DNA of 64,000 bases, taken from positions 11,668,049 through 11,732,048 of the forward strand of contig NC_054553.1 of assembly GCF_017654505.1 (NCBI RefSeq), read 5' to 3'. This DNA comes from Polyodon spathula (lineage: Eukaryota; Chordata; Actinopteri; Acipenseriformes; Polyodontidae). Made by a program: the position numbers and the translations under genes. Shown one piece after another: positions 13,219-26,400 of this stretch; the first letter of the stretch is position 1, and the number at the start of each line of letters is the position of its first letter. The notes below the pieces were generated by a model. The model saw only the letters and a list, made by a program, of their open reading frames with translations, was not told the origin of the DNA and did no database searches.

Positions 13219-13398
13219 CAGGGGTTGGCACCATATTGAGTGGTAAGAGACAAAGAGAAAAAAAAACAGCGTATTGTCCACGGACAAACAAAACGGAAGT
13301 TATATACAATTACATGCGTGTGTGTGTTAGACATACTCACTGCCGCAGACGCTGAATACTCTTGCCACGGACATGTATGGACAAGTTGCCGACCCCTG
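13219..13398. mobile_element. 180-bp hAT MITE with perfect 8-bp target duplication
   Basis: The ends CAGGGGTTGGCA and TTGCCGACCCCTG are hAT-type terminal inverted repeats. The flanking 8 bases CTTTCAAC are identical on both sides (13211-13218 and 13399-13406), the exact target-site duplication length of hAT elements. Nonautonomous, with no coding content. Confidence 0.9.
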
Positions 13399-15483
13399 CT
13401 TTCAACACTAAGTAACTTTACAGAAACACTGCCATAGGATAACTAATTAAGTATGGTCAGTGCCTTCCCTTATTAAAATCTACCAGGGTATGTGTGCAGT
13501 TTACTATAATTTAGTATGGTATGCCATGATTTTTATATGCTTTCCTGTACACCTTTAGGCTTTACAATGCCTACCTATGCATTTACTATGGAAATCTAAA
13601 CTGACAATGTTTATAAAATTAGGGGTACATATTGAGGTATTAGATTAGTTTACAAGGTAGTGTCTATTTCAAAATAGGGCAGAACATAAATTAGACATGG
13701 TAAGAAATTAAGCTAAAAAAAAAAAAAAATTACAACAAATTGAATAAATCTTACCTTCAATGTATTACCAGCCCTTTGTAGATCTGGCTTTATGTTAAAT
13801 GTGTTTTTTATTTGTATTGGTAAAGAAAAAACAATTTCATCTTTACCATATGTGTCTGCATCTTTGATATCATGTCGAAGACATTATGGCAATACATATT
13901 AGGTAGGGTTGGTTTGCTTGTATTATTTCGTTAGCTCTAAGTACTTTAGGTTTTTTTTTAAACAGATCAAATCAAATTAAATTCCTTATCACACAACTAA
14001 GCAATTGAGATGGTTTAAATAAGTTCATTTTTTGCAAGACGTGAAGTCTGCATCTTAGTTTCTGCTATGTTTAACAGGCTATACTAGAGCTGTCTGCGGA
14101 TACAGGTGGAGTTATAAATACAGTTCAATATATAAGGCTGGTCAAAACCCATGGCATGCATACACGGCGGAATATGTAATATTAGCTCAAAAACCAACTT
14201 TGCCGAGCACCATAATGGGCTGGCTGTTCATGGCCCTTACACAATGATCTTCAATGGCAATTAAGTAGGAAATGGAATAGCAATCTCTAATTTTTATGTA
14301 ATTACTGTATTTATTGCCCTGTGCTGGGAATTCAAAGGAGACGGGTGTACGTTTGGCTGTAGTTGTGTTAAACTTTATAATTTATAGCTAGGACCTGCAA
14401 GTCCAATTCTTTAGTCCCCACAACTATTTAAATGAATGATTTGATGGAAAATTGTTGAATATAACTAAATATAGTTGGATATAAAAGATAACCTTAGGCT
14501 CTATCAGTATAGTACAATTAACAGTAGCTGAATAATTTAGCCCTCAAGATATCTTACTATTTATTGGTCCAGCAACATCACTACTGTTGTGCTATCGTTT
14601 AAAGGGTTCAGCTCAGGTTACCTAACCATCTTCTTGTGCAGTAGGGAAGTCTTGCACCCCTGGCATAGCTGCAACTTTACCACATGACCTACAGCAAGGC
14701 ATGTGATGATTAGAAACCAGGAAGAAAAGTCTGGAAAATTCTGACTTCAGATTGAAACAAGTGAAGAACCGAAACATTTAAGCTGAGAAATGGATTTGAA
14801 ACCCTTGACTACCCTCTCCTTTAAAGTGCTGGTAGAGTGTGTATGTGATTTACCTTGGTAACTTTGCACACAGTCCCTCATCATTCAACACGAATAATAT
14901 GAATCAGTAATCCTGGAGTATTAATGGAAACTTGATAATGGGCGATGAAAATGCAATACAAGTAATTGTTAATTGTTCTCCCTCCGTGGAGGAGAGAGTA
15001 TTCATACTTCATATTTTCCGATTGTTATTCTCCATTATGAAGGTACAGTTTAGGTGAGACTGACATAATTAAACGTTCCATTTATGAAAGATTACAAAAT
15101 TGACAGCTTTGTATCACCTGTCCTTTGAACGTGGGCTGCATGTATTCTCTTGTTAAACATAATTTTACTGATTATTGGCTGTGCAACGGGGGCAGATGGG
15201 GTCACACCTTTCCAAAGTAAACACAGGTAATTGTATCCCCCATAGAGTTCAGAACAATAAGAGCAACACGACGACAGCAAAAGCAGTCTCAAGAGCTCAT
15301 TAAAGAGTATTTGTGTCTGTGAAGCCAGCTACAAAATGGATTCCATACCAAGGAAACAAATAATGACTCTCCCAGCATTCCAGGATGATTCGCTGATACA
15401 GTTTCATAAACAACCCGTACTCTCTGAAACTTTATTACAAAACATGATGTTTGTATTGTGTGCCATGTGTATTGTGTGTACTA

Positions 15484-15545
15484 TTATGATATTACAATAC
15501 AATAACAACATTTTAAAAACAACAACAACAACAAAAACAAGGAAA
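15484..15545 (+). repeat. AAC-rich simple repeat
   Basis: Imperfect AAC/AAAC repeats within an otherwise ordinary noncoding stretch. Confidence 0.6.
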
Positions 15546-18500
15546 ATAACGAGTACACTTTATATTCGCACACATGCTGCCTCGAGGGTGTGTTGTCTGA
15601 CCAGTTTAACAGCTGGGAGTAGAGAGGCACAGCGAGGTCAGGTTGTTTGCTTATGGTCACATTGTGATTCAGTTCATTTATTAATTCATTTTCCAAGTAA
15701 CACAGGAGAATCTCACATGTCAAACTCTTTTACTGCCTTCTGAACCTGATTATGAGGCAGTCTGGCGTGGAGTCCATAGTCATTGTTTTGCTTGCATAAG
15801 TTTTGACAGATATTTCAGCCAACCACAGAGATTCTTGGTAAGTGTACAGCCCATTACTGGGAACAAGGAGCACTGGCAGCTACCCTCATTTAAAACGGCC
15901 TGTGTGCCACTATAAACTTTTAATAAAACAATACATTTCAGGTTTTGTACTACAGAATCTGGAAGGTACTTAGCATTACTGCAGGATATAAAAACAAAAA
16001 CTCCTCTGCAGTTAAAAACTGAATTGGGTCACTACATTTTTGTTCACTGTTGAAATTAGAAATAAATAGCAACCTATTTTGAAGCAAGTACAAAGGCAAA
16101 GGCAAATTTCCTGAGACGTTCATTCAACTGCACTGTACTTTTAACTTCCCTCTTGCTTTATTGTTAAATATATGACTTTAATATTACATTTAATTATTTC
16201 TTAATGTTTTTTTTTCGTTGTTGTTGTTGCAGCATTTTCTTGAATCCGGGTGTCATTTTGATCTGCTGATTTTGCCGCCTGGTTTGTAATCCTAAATCTG
16301 TTATTTTACAGGGATTGCACAACAACAGTAAATAATAATGCTGTAAACACATGTAGTTCATAAAGATGTAAACATGTACTACTAATTTTAAATGTGTAGC
16401 TTCAGCAAATAATAAATGAAACACAGTCATTTTAATGATTTAAAAGAGAAAATTGTTATATAAAGAGTAAATTACTTAAATAAACTTAGTAAACCAGCCT
16501 TCAAACCTATCAAAGTTTCACTATATAAAAACAAAACAAAACATAAATATGTATTTTTTAAAATGGTCTAATTGCTTGTATATGAATCAGAAACTCTGTC
16601 CAGTCTGTGCTTCACAGTGTTAGCAGTAATTGTATAATCACAAGAACATCTTTTATAACACAGGTGAGACCAATCCCAGAATGCTTTAATATAGGGAATA
16701 ATGTACACTCAACTGTAAATAAACAGGCTATACTTCCTTAGAATGTTTTTGGGTTTGGCTCATGCTCTGAGATGGAATGACAGCTTTTATAAATACATTA
16801 GAGTGTACATTATTTGTTTAGTTGTAAACAATGTGATGAATTTGTCTACTTTCTTTGACTTGTAATGTATTCAATTTGTAAAGGCCTGAGGCTCAAAGTT
16901 TGGTTTTCAGTGTTGAAGCATTTTCTTTGAGTATTTTTTTTCTTCAGAACATTTTAAATCTGGGTATCATTTTGATCTGCTCATTTTCACAGTTGGGATT
17001 GTACAGCTGTTCTGAGGCGAATTTGGTGAAGATGTTTGTGTTTATTAACTATAGGACACACATGCCATCTTACTATTCCAGGGGCTATGAGACCCTGTAA
17101 ATAATAGGGTTATAAATAATGTTGTTTATACAGGTCTAGTAATAATTATAAACAATGAAACCACTCGGATTGCTTTTAAATACCCCTGGAGTGGGCTTTC
17201 TTACTTTATTTGCTTGACTACCAGCCTAGTTCAGTCAAACAGAAAATGAGGTCGAGGAATGTAATCACTTAAAAAAAGATATTCAAACAGCAGGAACGGT
17301 TGAGACTTGTTAATAGTAAGTATTTATTAATAATGTTATGTTCACAAGCCGGTTACTATTTTTCTAGTCACAATCAATTTAAAACAATCCGACTACCACC
17401 CTGCTGACTGATCCTCACTCCTTCAGGCTGCAGCACGGAGTTAGTGTCGGGGGCTGCCAGCTTCAGATCTTTCAGCCCTCAGGCGCTTTTATTTTCATCT
17501 ATAATGTGGTAAACACTCCAGATGGCAATGCAGTGCACCCACTATTGTCAGTGGGACTGCTTGACTGCCCCAAGGCAAATTAGGAAGCATGATATCATGA
17601 GAGCCCATTGTTGGTTTTGAGTGGGCTTAGGAGGGGCAGGACAGGCAAGGGGTGTGGGGGTGACCTCTAGCATTGAGTGTGAGGGAGTTTTGTTCCTACC
17701 ACTGCTGACACCTAAGAGGGAGAAGCAACAGCGGAGCCTAGTGGTAGGAGTGTCCATTGTATAGTCTCAGAGAGAGGGGCGTGAGCTGATTGTTGAGGAA
17801 TAGGATTGCCAGAGGAGGGTGAGAATGTCGAGGGCAAAATTTGCAAGGTGATTGGCTAAGAAGAGTTTGAGTTCTTTATAACCTGTCTGAGATCTCATCA
17901 AGTAATATCCCTACTCACCACAAGGTAAACAAAGGGAAAAAATTACTTATTTTTAACTATAAAACCTATTAACTACAAAACTTAAAAAAGCACATTCCAT
18001 ATCTTCATTGTAATATACTCCCAATAACACACCCACAACTGCAATTACCATAGAATTATAAATAGACCGGATCTGCCAAAGAAATGGTCCAGGAATTTCC
18101 TCTGTCACCGTGTTTGCAGGACTGACTGCTGTCAAAGTTACATTTAATGTGCCAAAAAAATATCAAATGGATCTTGAAAAGGTTTACATGCCACATTAAA
18201 AATATTATGTTGTGCTTTGCTACTAGAATGTCAGGAATAGTTTATTTCAGGAATTAGCAATTATTTAAAAATATTTATATTATTCTACTCCATCCCTATA
18301 CTAATTCCTTATACTGGTCTTTTTTAAGCTTTATCAATTCAACTTTTAAAATAGCATTGCCTTTGCAAGTCAAGCATACTACTAAGATTGAATTAAAAAC
18401 AAACACAAAAAAACGTTCTTTCCTCAGACATGTTCTTGCTGTCACTCTCCTCTTATTAAACTGCATGCCACATGCTGCCTATGTTTTCTGAATGCTTGTT

Positions 18501-19317
18501 AAGCATGTGATTGTCAATCTGCACATGTGCATATTAAATGGCTTCCTCAAGTTCAAATGCCGCTTATGATACAAGAGTATCTTTACTGCTATTAGCTATT
18601 AACTACACTCCTCGATCTTATGTAACCTTATTGTAAATATTGTGTTTAGAAATGCTATCCACAACATCAAAACAAATAATGCAAGGAGTGAATGAAACTC
18701 ATTCAAAAAATACCAAGCAGTGAAAGGGCACAGAGGTGAGTTCTGTGAGTAACCTCAAAACATTTTGATCTGTTTATACATGTATTTATCAATAGAAATA
18801 CAGCATAGTCACCAAATACAACCCTCCCGGTGTGCTAATGAAAGAATCTCAGCAGCCAGCCAGTCTCCATGGAGCTCAACCAATCAAGCCTTTGCCCATG
18901 GTCTCCAAGCTCATACTACTGTAAACATGTAAGTAAGTTGGTTGCTAACAGTTAATAGACCAAAAAATGTGCCTTATACAGTATGAGGCTACACATGTAT
19001 TTTCTTTTTTGCTGCCCCCTTGCTGCTTCATGATGTTTGTCATCATTTTGCACATTACTAATTGCAATTACTCAAATATTGCATTCTTATCTTTTGATAA
19101 GTCAGTGTTAAGGTGCTTTGACTTCAGGAGACTCTCTTTATTGGTTCCTGTTGCCTGCCATGGACATATGCTAGATCAACCTGAATACATAGCAGTGTAT
19201 TGCCAGCATAGCAACTTAATTCTTGATGCAAAGTGGCAGATCACTAAATGCGCTGGCTCTTAGTTCTATAAAAACACAGTGCTGACCATACCACCCAGTG
19301 TGGGACCCCCAAGGACA

Positions 19318-19348
19318 GGGGGGGGGTGGGGGGGGTGTGGGGGGGGGG
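19318..19348 (+). repeat. G-run tract with quadruplex potential
   Basis: Thirty-one bases that are almost all G, broken only by single T or TGT spacers. It has more than four runs of at least three G, so it could form a G-quadruplex. No gene is adjacent. Confidence 0.7.
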
Positions 19349-20556
19349 TAAACGAAAATTGTGTCACAGACACGTTACAGCTGAGAGGAAAAATGATTGC
19401 CAGCATTCCTACCACGCGCAGAGCTATTATAGTTAATTACCCCTCGCGTTCCTAGAATGTGCGGTTATTGTGTGCAAGCGATGACATTAAAATAAGCTCT
19501 CTCTCTCAGGGCCTTATTAAAAACTTGCCACTGCTTGAAAATGTGTGTGAGCAGCACTGTCAAGACACTTTGACTGCTTGAGCCTCAGCTAACTTACAAG
19601 TATTCATGGCGGGCAAGTAGAACTGAAGGGCAGCACCTCAACACAGGCTGATCAAAACAAACACATCTCAGTGTGTGTAACCCCTTAGAATCATAAACAG
19701 GGGGCAGTTAAAAGAATGAAAAGGAAATCTGAAGCGACTTTCTCTTTCAGATCAAGCTTGGTGGGTGCAGTCATTACGCCCACCTGAATTGACCTGTGGA
19801 TACTGGTCAGCAAACCCTGAGAACTGAATGGAACTGAGAGCCAAGCAGCCTCAAACGGACATTCCCTTGACCGCTTAATTCATGTTTCCCTCTATTAGTT
19901 CAGGGAGATCTTGGAACAAATGTCATCCCCGATAACATTCCTAAAGTAGGGAGTTCCTCCACATTACAGAAGCACTTTAAAGGATTGTGGGTCCAGTTGT
20001 CTTTCAGTTCATTTAATATGAACATCCAAAGTATACAGTAATCCAAGACCAAGTTGCAAACCTAAAGATGAAATAACACCCCCAGAATAGACTAAATAGT
20101 GGAGGAAAATGTCATTCTGTGGAGGACAGTGCCCTCTGCAGGTTTATATTTGAAACTACAGGTGCCAGTAGCAACACAATATTTGGCTCTTAACTATATA
20201 CATAGAATTGCAGGCACATAGTGGCTGTATCTTTAGTGTACCATAGTGTTTATTTTTTGTACACATTAACAAGGTTGTTAACATTTATTGTCTTTTACAT
20301 GGGTGATAATTATAATGAAGGTGTGATAAAGAGAATATATTTTCCTGAGCTTCTTAAACTTGAATACTGTATGTAATAGCTACATGTCAAGAGCAAGCAG
20401 ATATCAAGGGGAAAGGGAGCTGTCCCTACTAATGAAGCCAATTAAACTGTCAACAAGGTCCAATTTCAGATAAAGCAGAGTCCACAGAAAGTTTTATTGG
20501 GTCAGTCCAGCTCATATGGACCTGTGGGGTTACTCAACCTCTGTGTCCGTGACCTA

Positions 20557-22071
20557 CAGTGGCTCTCAAAAGAATGTCTATAATGTCAAAGTGAAAAATA
20601 AAATCTGCAAATTGTTCTAAATTAATTACAAATACAAAACAGAGAATAACTGATTGCATAAGTATTCACCCCCTTGAGTCAACATTTGGTAGAGGCACTT
20701 TTGGCAGCAATTACAGCCATGAGTCTATTTGAATAAGTCTCTACCAGCTTTGCACATCTGGACACTACAATTTTTGCCCATTCTTCTTTGCAAAATTGCT
20801 CAAGCTCCATCAAGTTGGATGGGGACCTTTGGTGAACAGCAATTTTCAACTCTTTCCACATATTCTCAATTGGATTGAGGTCCGGGCTTTGACTGGGCCA
20901 CTCCAGGACATTGACCTTTTTGTTTTTAAGCCACTCCAGTGTCGCTTTGGCTGTATGTTTGGGGTCATTGTCCTGCTGGAAGATAAATCTTCTCCCAAGT
21001 CCCAGGTCTCTTGCAGACTTCAACAGGTTTTCCTCCAGGATTTCGCTGTACTTTGCTGCATCCATTTTGCCCTCTATTCTCACAAGCTTTCCTGGCCCTC
21101 ACTCAGAGAAGCATCCCCATAGCATGATGCTGCCACCACCATGCTTCATGGTAGGGATGGTGTTCTCGGGATGATGTGAGGTGTTAAGCTTGCGTGTTAG
21201 TCCAAAAAGCTCTAATTTAGTCTCATCAGACCATAGTATCTTCTTCCACTTGGTCTCAGAGTCTCCCACATGCCTTCTGGCAAACTCTAGCTGAGATTTG
21301 AAGTGAGTTTTTTGCAACAATGGCTTTCTTTTTGCCACTCTCCCATAAAGGCCAGTTTTGTGAAGCACCCAGGCTATTGTTGTCGTATGCACAGTGTCTC
21401 CCATCTCAGCCATGGAAGACTGTAACTCCTTTAGAGTTGTCATAGGTCTCTTGGTGGCCTCTCTGACTAGTGCCCTTCTCGCCCGGATACTCAGTTTTTG
21501 AAGACAGCCTGTTCTAGACAGATTCACAGTTGTGCCACGTTCTCTCCATTTCTTAATAATGGACTTTACTGTGCTCTGGGGGATATTCAGTTATTTGGAA
21601 ATGTTCTTATACCCTACCCCTGATTAGTGCTTTTGAAGAACCTTATTCCAGATTTGCTTTGAATTTTCCTTTGTCTTCATGATGTAGTTTTTGTTAGTAA
21701 ATGTACTAACCAACTGTGGGACCTCCCAGAGACAGGTGTATTTAACCTGAAATCATGTGAAACACCTTGATTTCACACAGGTGGACTCCATTCAACTAAG
21801 TATGTGATTTCTAAAGATAATTGGTTGCACCAGAGCTTATTTAGGTGTGTCATAGCAAAAGGAGTGAATACTTACGCAATCAATTATTTCCTGTTTTATA
21901 TTAGTAATTAATTTAGAACAATTGGTAGACTTTATTTTCACTTTGACATTATGGACTTTTTTTGTGTTGATCAGTTGCAAAAACTCCTAATTAAATCAAT
22001 TTTGATTCCATGTTGTAGCACAATAAAATGTGGAAAAGTCCAAGGGGGGTGGACACTTTTGAGAGCCACTG
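20557..22071 (-). mobile_element. Tc1/mariner element B, full length
   Basis: TA dinucleotides at 20555-20556 and 22072-22073 flank matching ends CAGTGGCTCTCAAAAGAATG and CACTTTTGAGAGCCACTG. Length 1515 bp. The transposase reads on the minus strand. The best preserved of the larger Tc1 copies apart from element E. Confidence 0.88.
20679..21680 (-). pseudogene. Tc1 transposase of element B, colinear with three in-frame stops
   Basis: Reads in one frame from MKTKENSKQIWNKV to the stop after ASTKC without a detected frameshift. Three in-frame stops interrupt it: after VLQKH and after NISK in the DNA-binding region, and after GCFSE (21099-21101) before the second catalytic Asp. The DDE residues are all present: [17 protein letters not shown] and [11 protein letters not shown]. 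The two open segments are 142 and 134 codons long. Confidence 0.88.
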
Positions 22072-22399
22072 TATGTCAATTAATTATTTTTTTATTGTAA
22101 AGCCCTTGGAACAGGTTTTAAAATTATGTCAAAGGTTGATTAATATAGCAATGTCTCACCATATGTGTGCAAGAACTACACAGCACCTCTTCTGCCATGC
22201 ACCATGCACAGTTCCCTCATCATATGTGGGTTATGCACCATCAGCCACACATTGACTGTCCCGTTGTTGCGGCAGTCCAGTTTGGATGCATGCAAATTAG
22301 CTTCATGACATCATGAGTCATATATGGGTATATTTACAAAGCATACGTTATTATTACAAAATGAAAAACAAACTTCAGAATGCTTAATGTCATTGTAGC

Positions 22400-22575
22400 T
22401 AACACAATTGTTCCATTCAATTTCTTTCTACAGTAAGTCTCAAATGTGCAGTTTTGAAAGAAACTCATGTTATAGTGACATCTGGTACTACACTAGGTTA
22501 AAGGCACCTCTGCTTGCAAGCTATGCCTTTTTAGACCATCTTGCACTACTTGGGTCATTTCACCTGGAGCTTGAA
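22400..22575 (+). repeat. Unidentified repeat family R1, copy 1 (partial)
   Basis: Shares AATGTGCAGTTTTGAAAGAA, ATCTGGTACTAC and GGTCATTTCACCT with copies in zdhhc15 introns 4, 5 and 7 and in uprt intron 1. Only the first half is present; it is joined to a SINE tail. Confidence 0.65.
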
Positions 22576-22599
22576 ATTATTCTATTCTCTACACTGGCT

Positions 22600-22715
22600 T
22601 CTTTTCTGTCAATGAAGCTTAATGAAAATAGCTCACCCCTCCAAGTCTCTGTAAGTCTCTGTGGTAAAAGCGTCTGCTAAATGACTAAATAAATAAACAC
22701 AACAACAACAACAAC

Positions 22716-22774
<59 letters not shown>

Positions 22775-22790
22775 TTTTTTATCATTATTT
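22600..22790 (+). mobile_element. SINE 3' tail with AAC/AAT microsatellite
   Basis: TCTCTGTGGTAAAAGCGTCT and GCTAAATGACTAAATAAATAA are the usual 3' end of V-SINE-like elements in fish. They run straight into (AAC)n and (AAT)n repeats at 22698-22773. Confidence 0.6.
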
Positions 22791-22889
22791 GTATTAAATA
22801 AAAATTGCAAAATAACTGCCTTAACTGCCTGTCACAATTTTACTTGATAAAAGGACCTATGTGGACTTTAAAGAATGTTAATAACTGTG

Positions 22890-23285
22890 TTTGTCCAATA
22901 AAAGGTATCAACATTTTTTAATTTAGTTTTTCATCTCCGGACCAATGAGGCTGCCAATTTGCAGTTGGGGTGATATTCTGCAACAAGTCTGTTCTGTACA
23001 AAGACATCATTCTGAAACTGTATATACAGACTCGCCGGCATTGTTAACGGAAATTGGCTGTTATATACAAGAGGCCCTTCCCTCGCAGTCGCTAGGGGCA
23101 GCACTGTCACCGTATGCGACTGTACAGTCTCATCGACGTTTACTCTTGCTAGATTGCCTTTGTTGTTGCCTTTATCAGTCCTGTCAGGCTGTCAAATCAA
23201 ACTCAGAGGAGCCTCTGTGAATTTGTTGTCGGCAGGCAGGCTCAATAATCTAGCGCGGAGAGAAAGAACTGTGGTGCCGCTGAAG
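22890..23285 (+). promoter_or_regulatory. zdhhc15: Probable zdhhc15 promoter and 5'UTR
   Basis: The stretch just before the start codon has CCAAT-type boxes (forward near 22897 and 22943, inverted ATTGG near 23051), short TATATA motifs near 23023 and 23063, and more CpG than its surroundings after 23030. The transcription start cannot be placed from sequence alone. A SINE tail and microsatellite end about 100 bp upstream. Confidence 0.4.
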
Positions 23286-23403
23286 ATGGCTCTATCGAGA
23301 GGGCTGCGGTGCTGCCAGCGTATTTTCTCTTGGATCCCAGTGATTATTATTACTATGGTGATGTTGTGGTCCTATTATGCGTATATTTTTGAACTCTGTC
23401 TGT
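23286..23403 (+). CDS. zdhhc15: zdhhc15 coding exon 1
   Basis: Encodes residues 1-39 plus one base: the cytosolic N-terminus ([16 protein letters not shown]) and the first membrane segment, ending in FELCL. It ends in phase 1 before a GTGAGT donor. The codon before the ATG is AAG, as expected from the human WKM context, but no ATG lies upstream in frame. Confidence 0.93.
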
Positions 23404-26400
23404 GTGAGTATTTTTTCAAGCATGTACATCACTGCTTTATTTTACTTGAGCGACAGATGGGTAGAAACCAGGAAGTGTTCGGAAAAGATCAATATTACAG
23501 TACAGCTAATTCATTGCCAGCTATTGTAGTGGTTGGCGCTGCTAGCATTCGGTACGGTAAGCATTTACTAATGAACCGTAATGTAAACATATTACTGTAT
23601 GTATAATTAATATCAAAGATCCAGGTTTTATTGGGAAATATATCTTTTTTTAATTGATTGAATTATCACACGGCTGCATACGTTATTACTTCATTATGAT
23701 AAGGTAGCTAGAACTATTTTGTTTAAAAAAAAAAAAACATTGACAATGTTGGTTTTGCACATAAAGTACATAGATAAGTGTGTAAAAACACTTCGGGTTG
23801 CTGATGTACTGTACAATTTTATGATGGACAGAGCCAGTAGAACATCTACTTTACACAGCATGTTTTGGGGTTTCTGATTGGCAGAGCTACATATTCAGTT
23901 TCCAGTGAGAAACCCACACAAGACTGCTCACTGTGGTTTAACAACAGGGCTGGGTAAATGGGAAATATTTATACTTTATTGGCTGTAAGTTTAGAGAAAG
24001 AGAAACAAGTAGTTGTATTAAACTATTTTGTGCAACTACAGGCAGCAGCGAAATCAACAACTTAGTGCCATTAAAAATCTACTGGTAATAACATCTGCCA
24101 AAATGAAATAGTAGTCTTTGGAATTAGAAACTGTTCTTCACGTGTACCCTAAATATAGTGCAACACATAAACACCTAGTATTGTGGGCTGAGGTGGGGCT
24201 GTTCCACTATATAGACTGATTATATGCCTGAAGGAGAAATCATTGAATTAAATGTGGTTATGATTTATGGGCAGACTTTATAGAAAGAGCTCCTCCTAGT
24301 AATTTACTAACCACAGACCTCATGTAATAAAGACTGTGCATCTTTTCAAAAAAGAAAAGTACTTCAAAAACACAAGAGTTTTACTCCTCTGAATGCAGTT
24401 GTCGCCTATAAAAAAATTATCTTAGTGTGGTACATCTTGTGCAGTGTTAATGTTGCGAAGAAAGGGAGTCTTCAAAAAGGTGAGCATTGGGGCTGTGGTG
24501 AAGACTAGTGCAAAGTCAAGGTGATCGTGTTTACCATGTAGAGAGTGACAGGCAGAAATAATCAGACCCTAATACCACTGCCAGTAGGGTGTAAGAATGC
24601 CAATCAGGCTGGCACTGATGTAAGAAGCCTGCCAGTGTTCTGAAAGGTTACGTCAATCACCCTTATATTAACTCCTGCAGGGAAGTTGGGGGTCACAAAT
24701 CTGCAGCAGTGTCTGCTCTACAGAAAAGTCTTTTGAGAGTGTTCCTTGTGAAGACTCAAAAAACTGTGTTGGGAAAGAAAGCACCAGCCAACCGAGCACC
24801 TATTGTCAAAACTGCTTGCCTGCTTCCCACTATAATGGACTTACAGGGAGATGCAGCTTTTTTATATTATACACGATACTGCACACCCCAGGTGTGCTGT
24901 ATGTGTTGCATAACCAATAAATCAGTTCTGCGGAAAGTGTGTTCTAGAGATGGCAGGTATTGCTACTTTTTAAAATAATTTTAATAGTTAACCTGTACAG
25001 TACCACTTCTAAACAATTTATTTTTACTCCTTTTTTTTTTCCAGTTACTATCACCAACGGTTTTGAAAAAGGTAAGCAATACATTACATTACAATTAATA
25101 GTAAAGTGCCTAGATTTGAATGGGTGGATTTGTGTGACTGTACAGCAGATTTATCTCCGGTCCCATTCCATGTATAACAGGTATCATTTATACAGGACCT
25201 GATCAGTGGTTCAGTTGAATAATTAAGGTCATGTTTGGAAGTTGCCTACCCTGCTGTACAGGTTGGTTATAAAGTCACCTTGGGACTAAAAAGCCATGTT
25301 GCAGAAAATGTATTAGTCCCGGAGCACATAAATATTGTGGATAAGTTGCCGTATGATGTGCCACGCAACGTCTGCTGTAGTATAATGTAAAATTGTCCTG
25401 TTTTATTTACAGTGGCCTACCTTGCAGTTTTTCATGTCTGTTTTGTAATGTTTGCGTGGACATATTGGAAGTCTATTTTTACACCACCTTCTCAGCCATC
25501 AAAACAGGTAATGTAAGGTACTTGACAATGTTGGTAGTTTGTATTTAGAAATACTAAAAGAAACTGGGTCATTCTGTGTCGAATGAACCAACATTTTGTG
25601 AAAATTTCACCATACGTCTCAGATTTGGATAAAAATCGGCACACAGTTTACACCTAGGGGAGATACCGCCACTTTTTTGGTCAGCCGATGAAATTAAAAA
25701 ACACCCACGGTGCTTTTAAAAGCTAATAACTTTTGAAACATGTATGCTAGATCTGCCAAGATTCACAACCAGATAGATTTTTAGTCATAGAATCCAAATA
25801 TAGCATAGCAAAAGAATTGTAAAACATACCTTTCAGGTCTAAATGGAGGCTCGATGGATCATCAAGAGATTTTTTTAACAGGTCAAAAGGTCCACAATGA
25901 GTAAAAGCAAAGATGTGGCATAGGTAGTATCAGGTTGCAATTAACACACAACAGAGGCATAACATTGATAACATTGATCTATTTTTCTAATCTTGAGATA
26001 TAAAGAATTATTTAAAAAAAAACATGTTTACAGTCAAAATTGCATTTTCAGGGCATATTCTCTTTCAGTTTTGGGATAGAAAGAAATTTCTTGATTAAAA
26101 AAATAGAAAAATGGAAATATATTTACAGATTGTTGATATTATATGACTAGTTATGTTTTAAATGTGCCCTACAATTCTAAAAAAAAAAAAAAGGGAGGGG
26201 GCAGCTTTATTGAACTATTTTTACTTGAATAAATATCATAATTCAAAGTTTTTTTTTTTTTTTGTTCCAGTTGTTTAGGTTTTATCGTTATCTATCAAAC
26301 CTGCTAGTTAGGGGCTCTCCAGGACCAGGGTTGGCCACCCTGATATAAGTTATGCATTCCTACTACAGTTGACTCTAGAACGATAAAGAGGAAATATTGG

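Larger units (their letters stand above)
13407..20556. other. Intergenic, no gene recognised
   Basis: Seven kilobases of AT-rich DNA with short simple repeats, an inverted pair near 16697-16813 (AATAATGTACACTC and its complement) and the G tract at 19318. The 135-codon frame at 15336-15743 shows no known motif. Confidence 0.5.

Noticed and set aside
15336..15743. A 135-codon plus-strand frame
   Set aside because: It contains a low-complexity AAC-repeat translation (KTTTTTKT) and no known motif; there is no evidence of a gene.
23154..23285. Upstream extension of zdhhc15 exon 1
   Set aside because: The frame is open upstream but contains no in-frame ATG just before MALSRG; the only earlier start is far away in sequence unlike any DHHC N-terminus.
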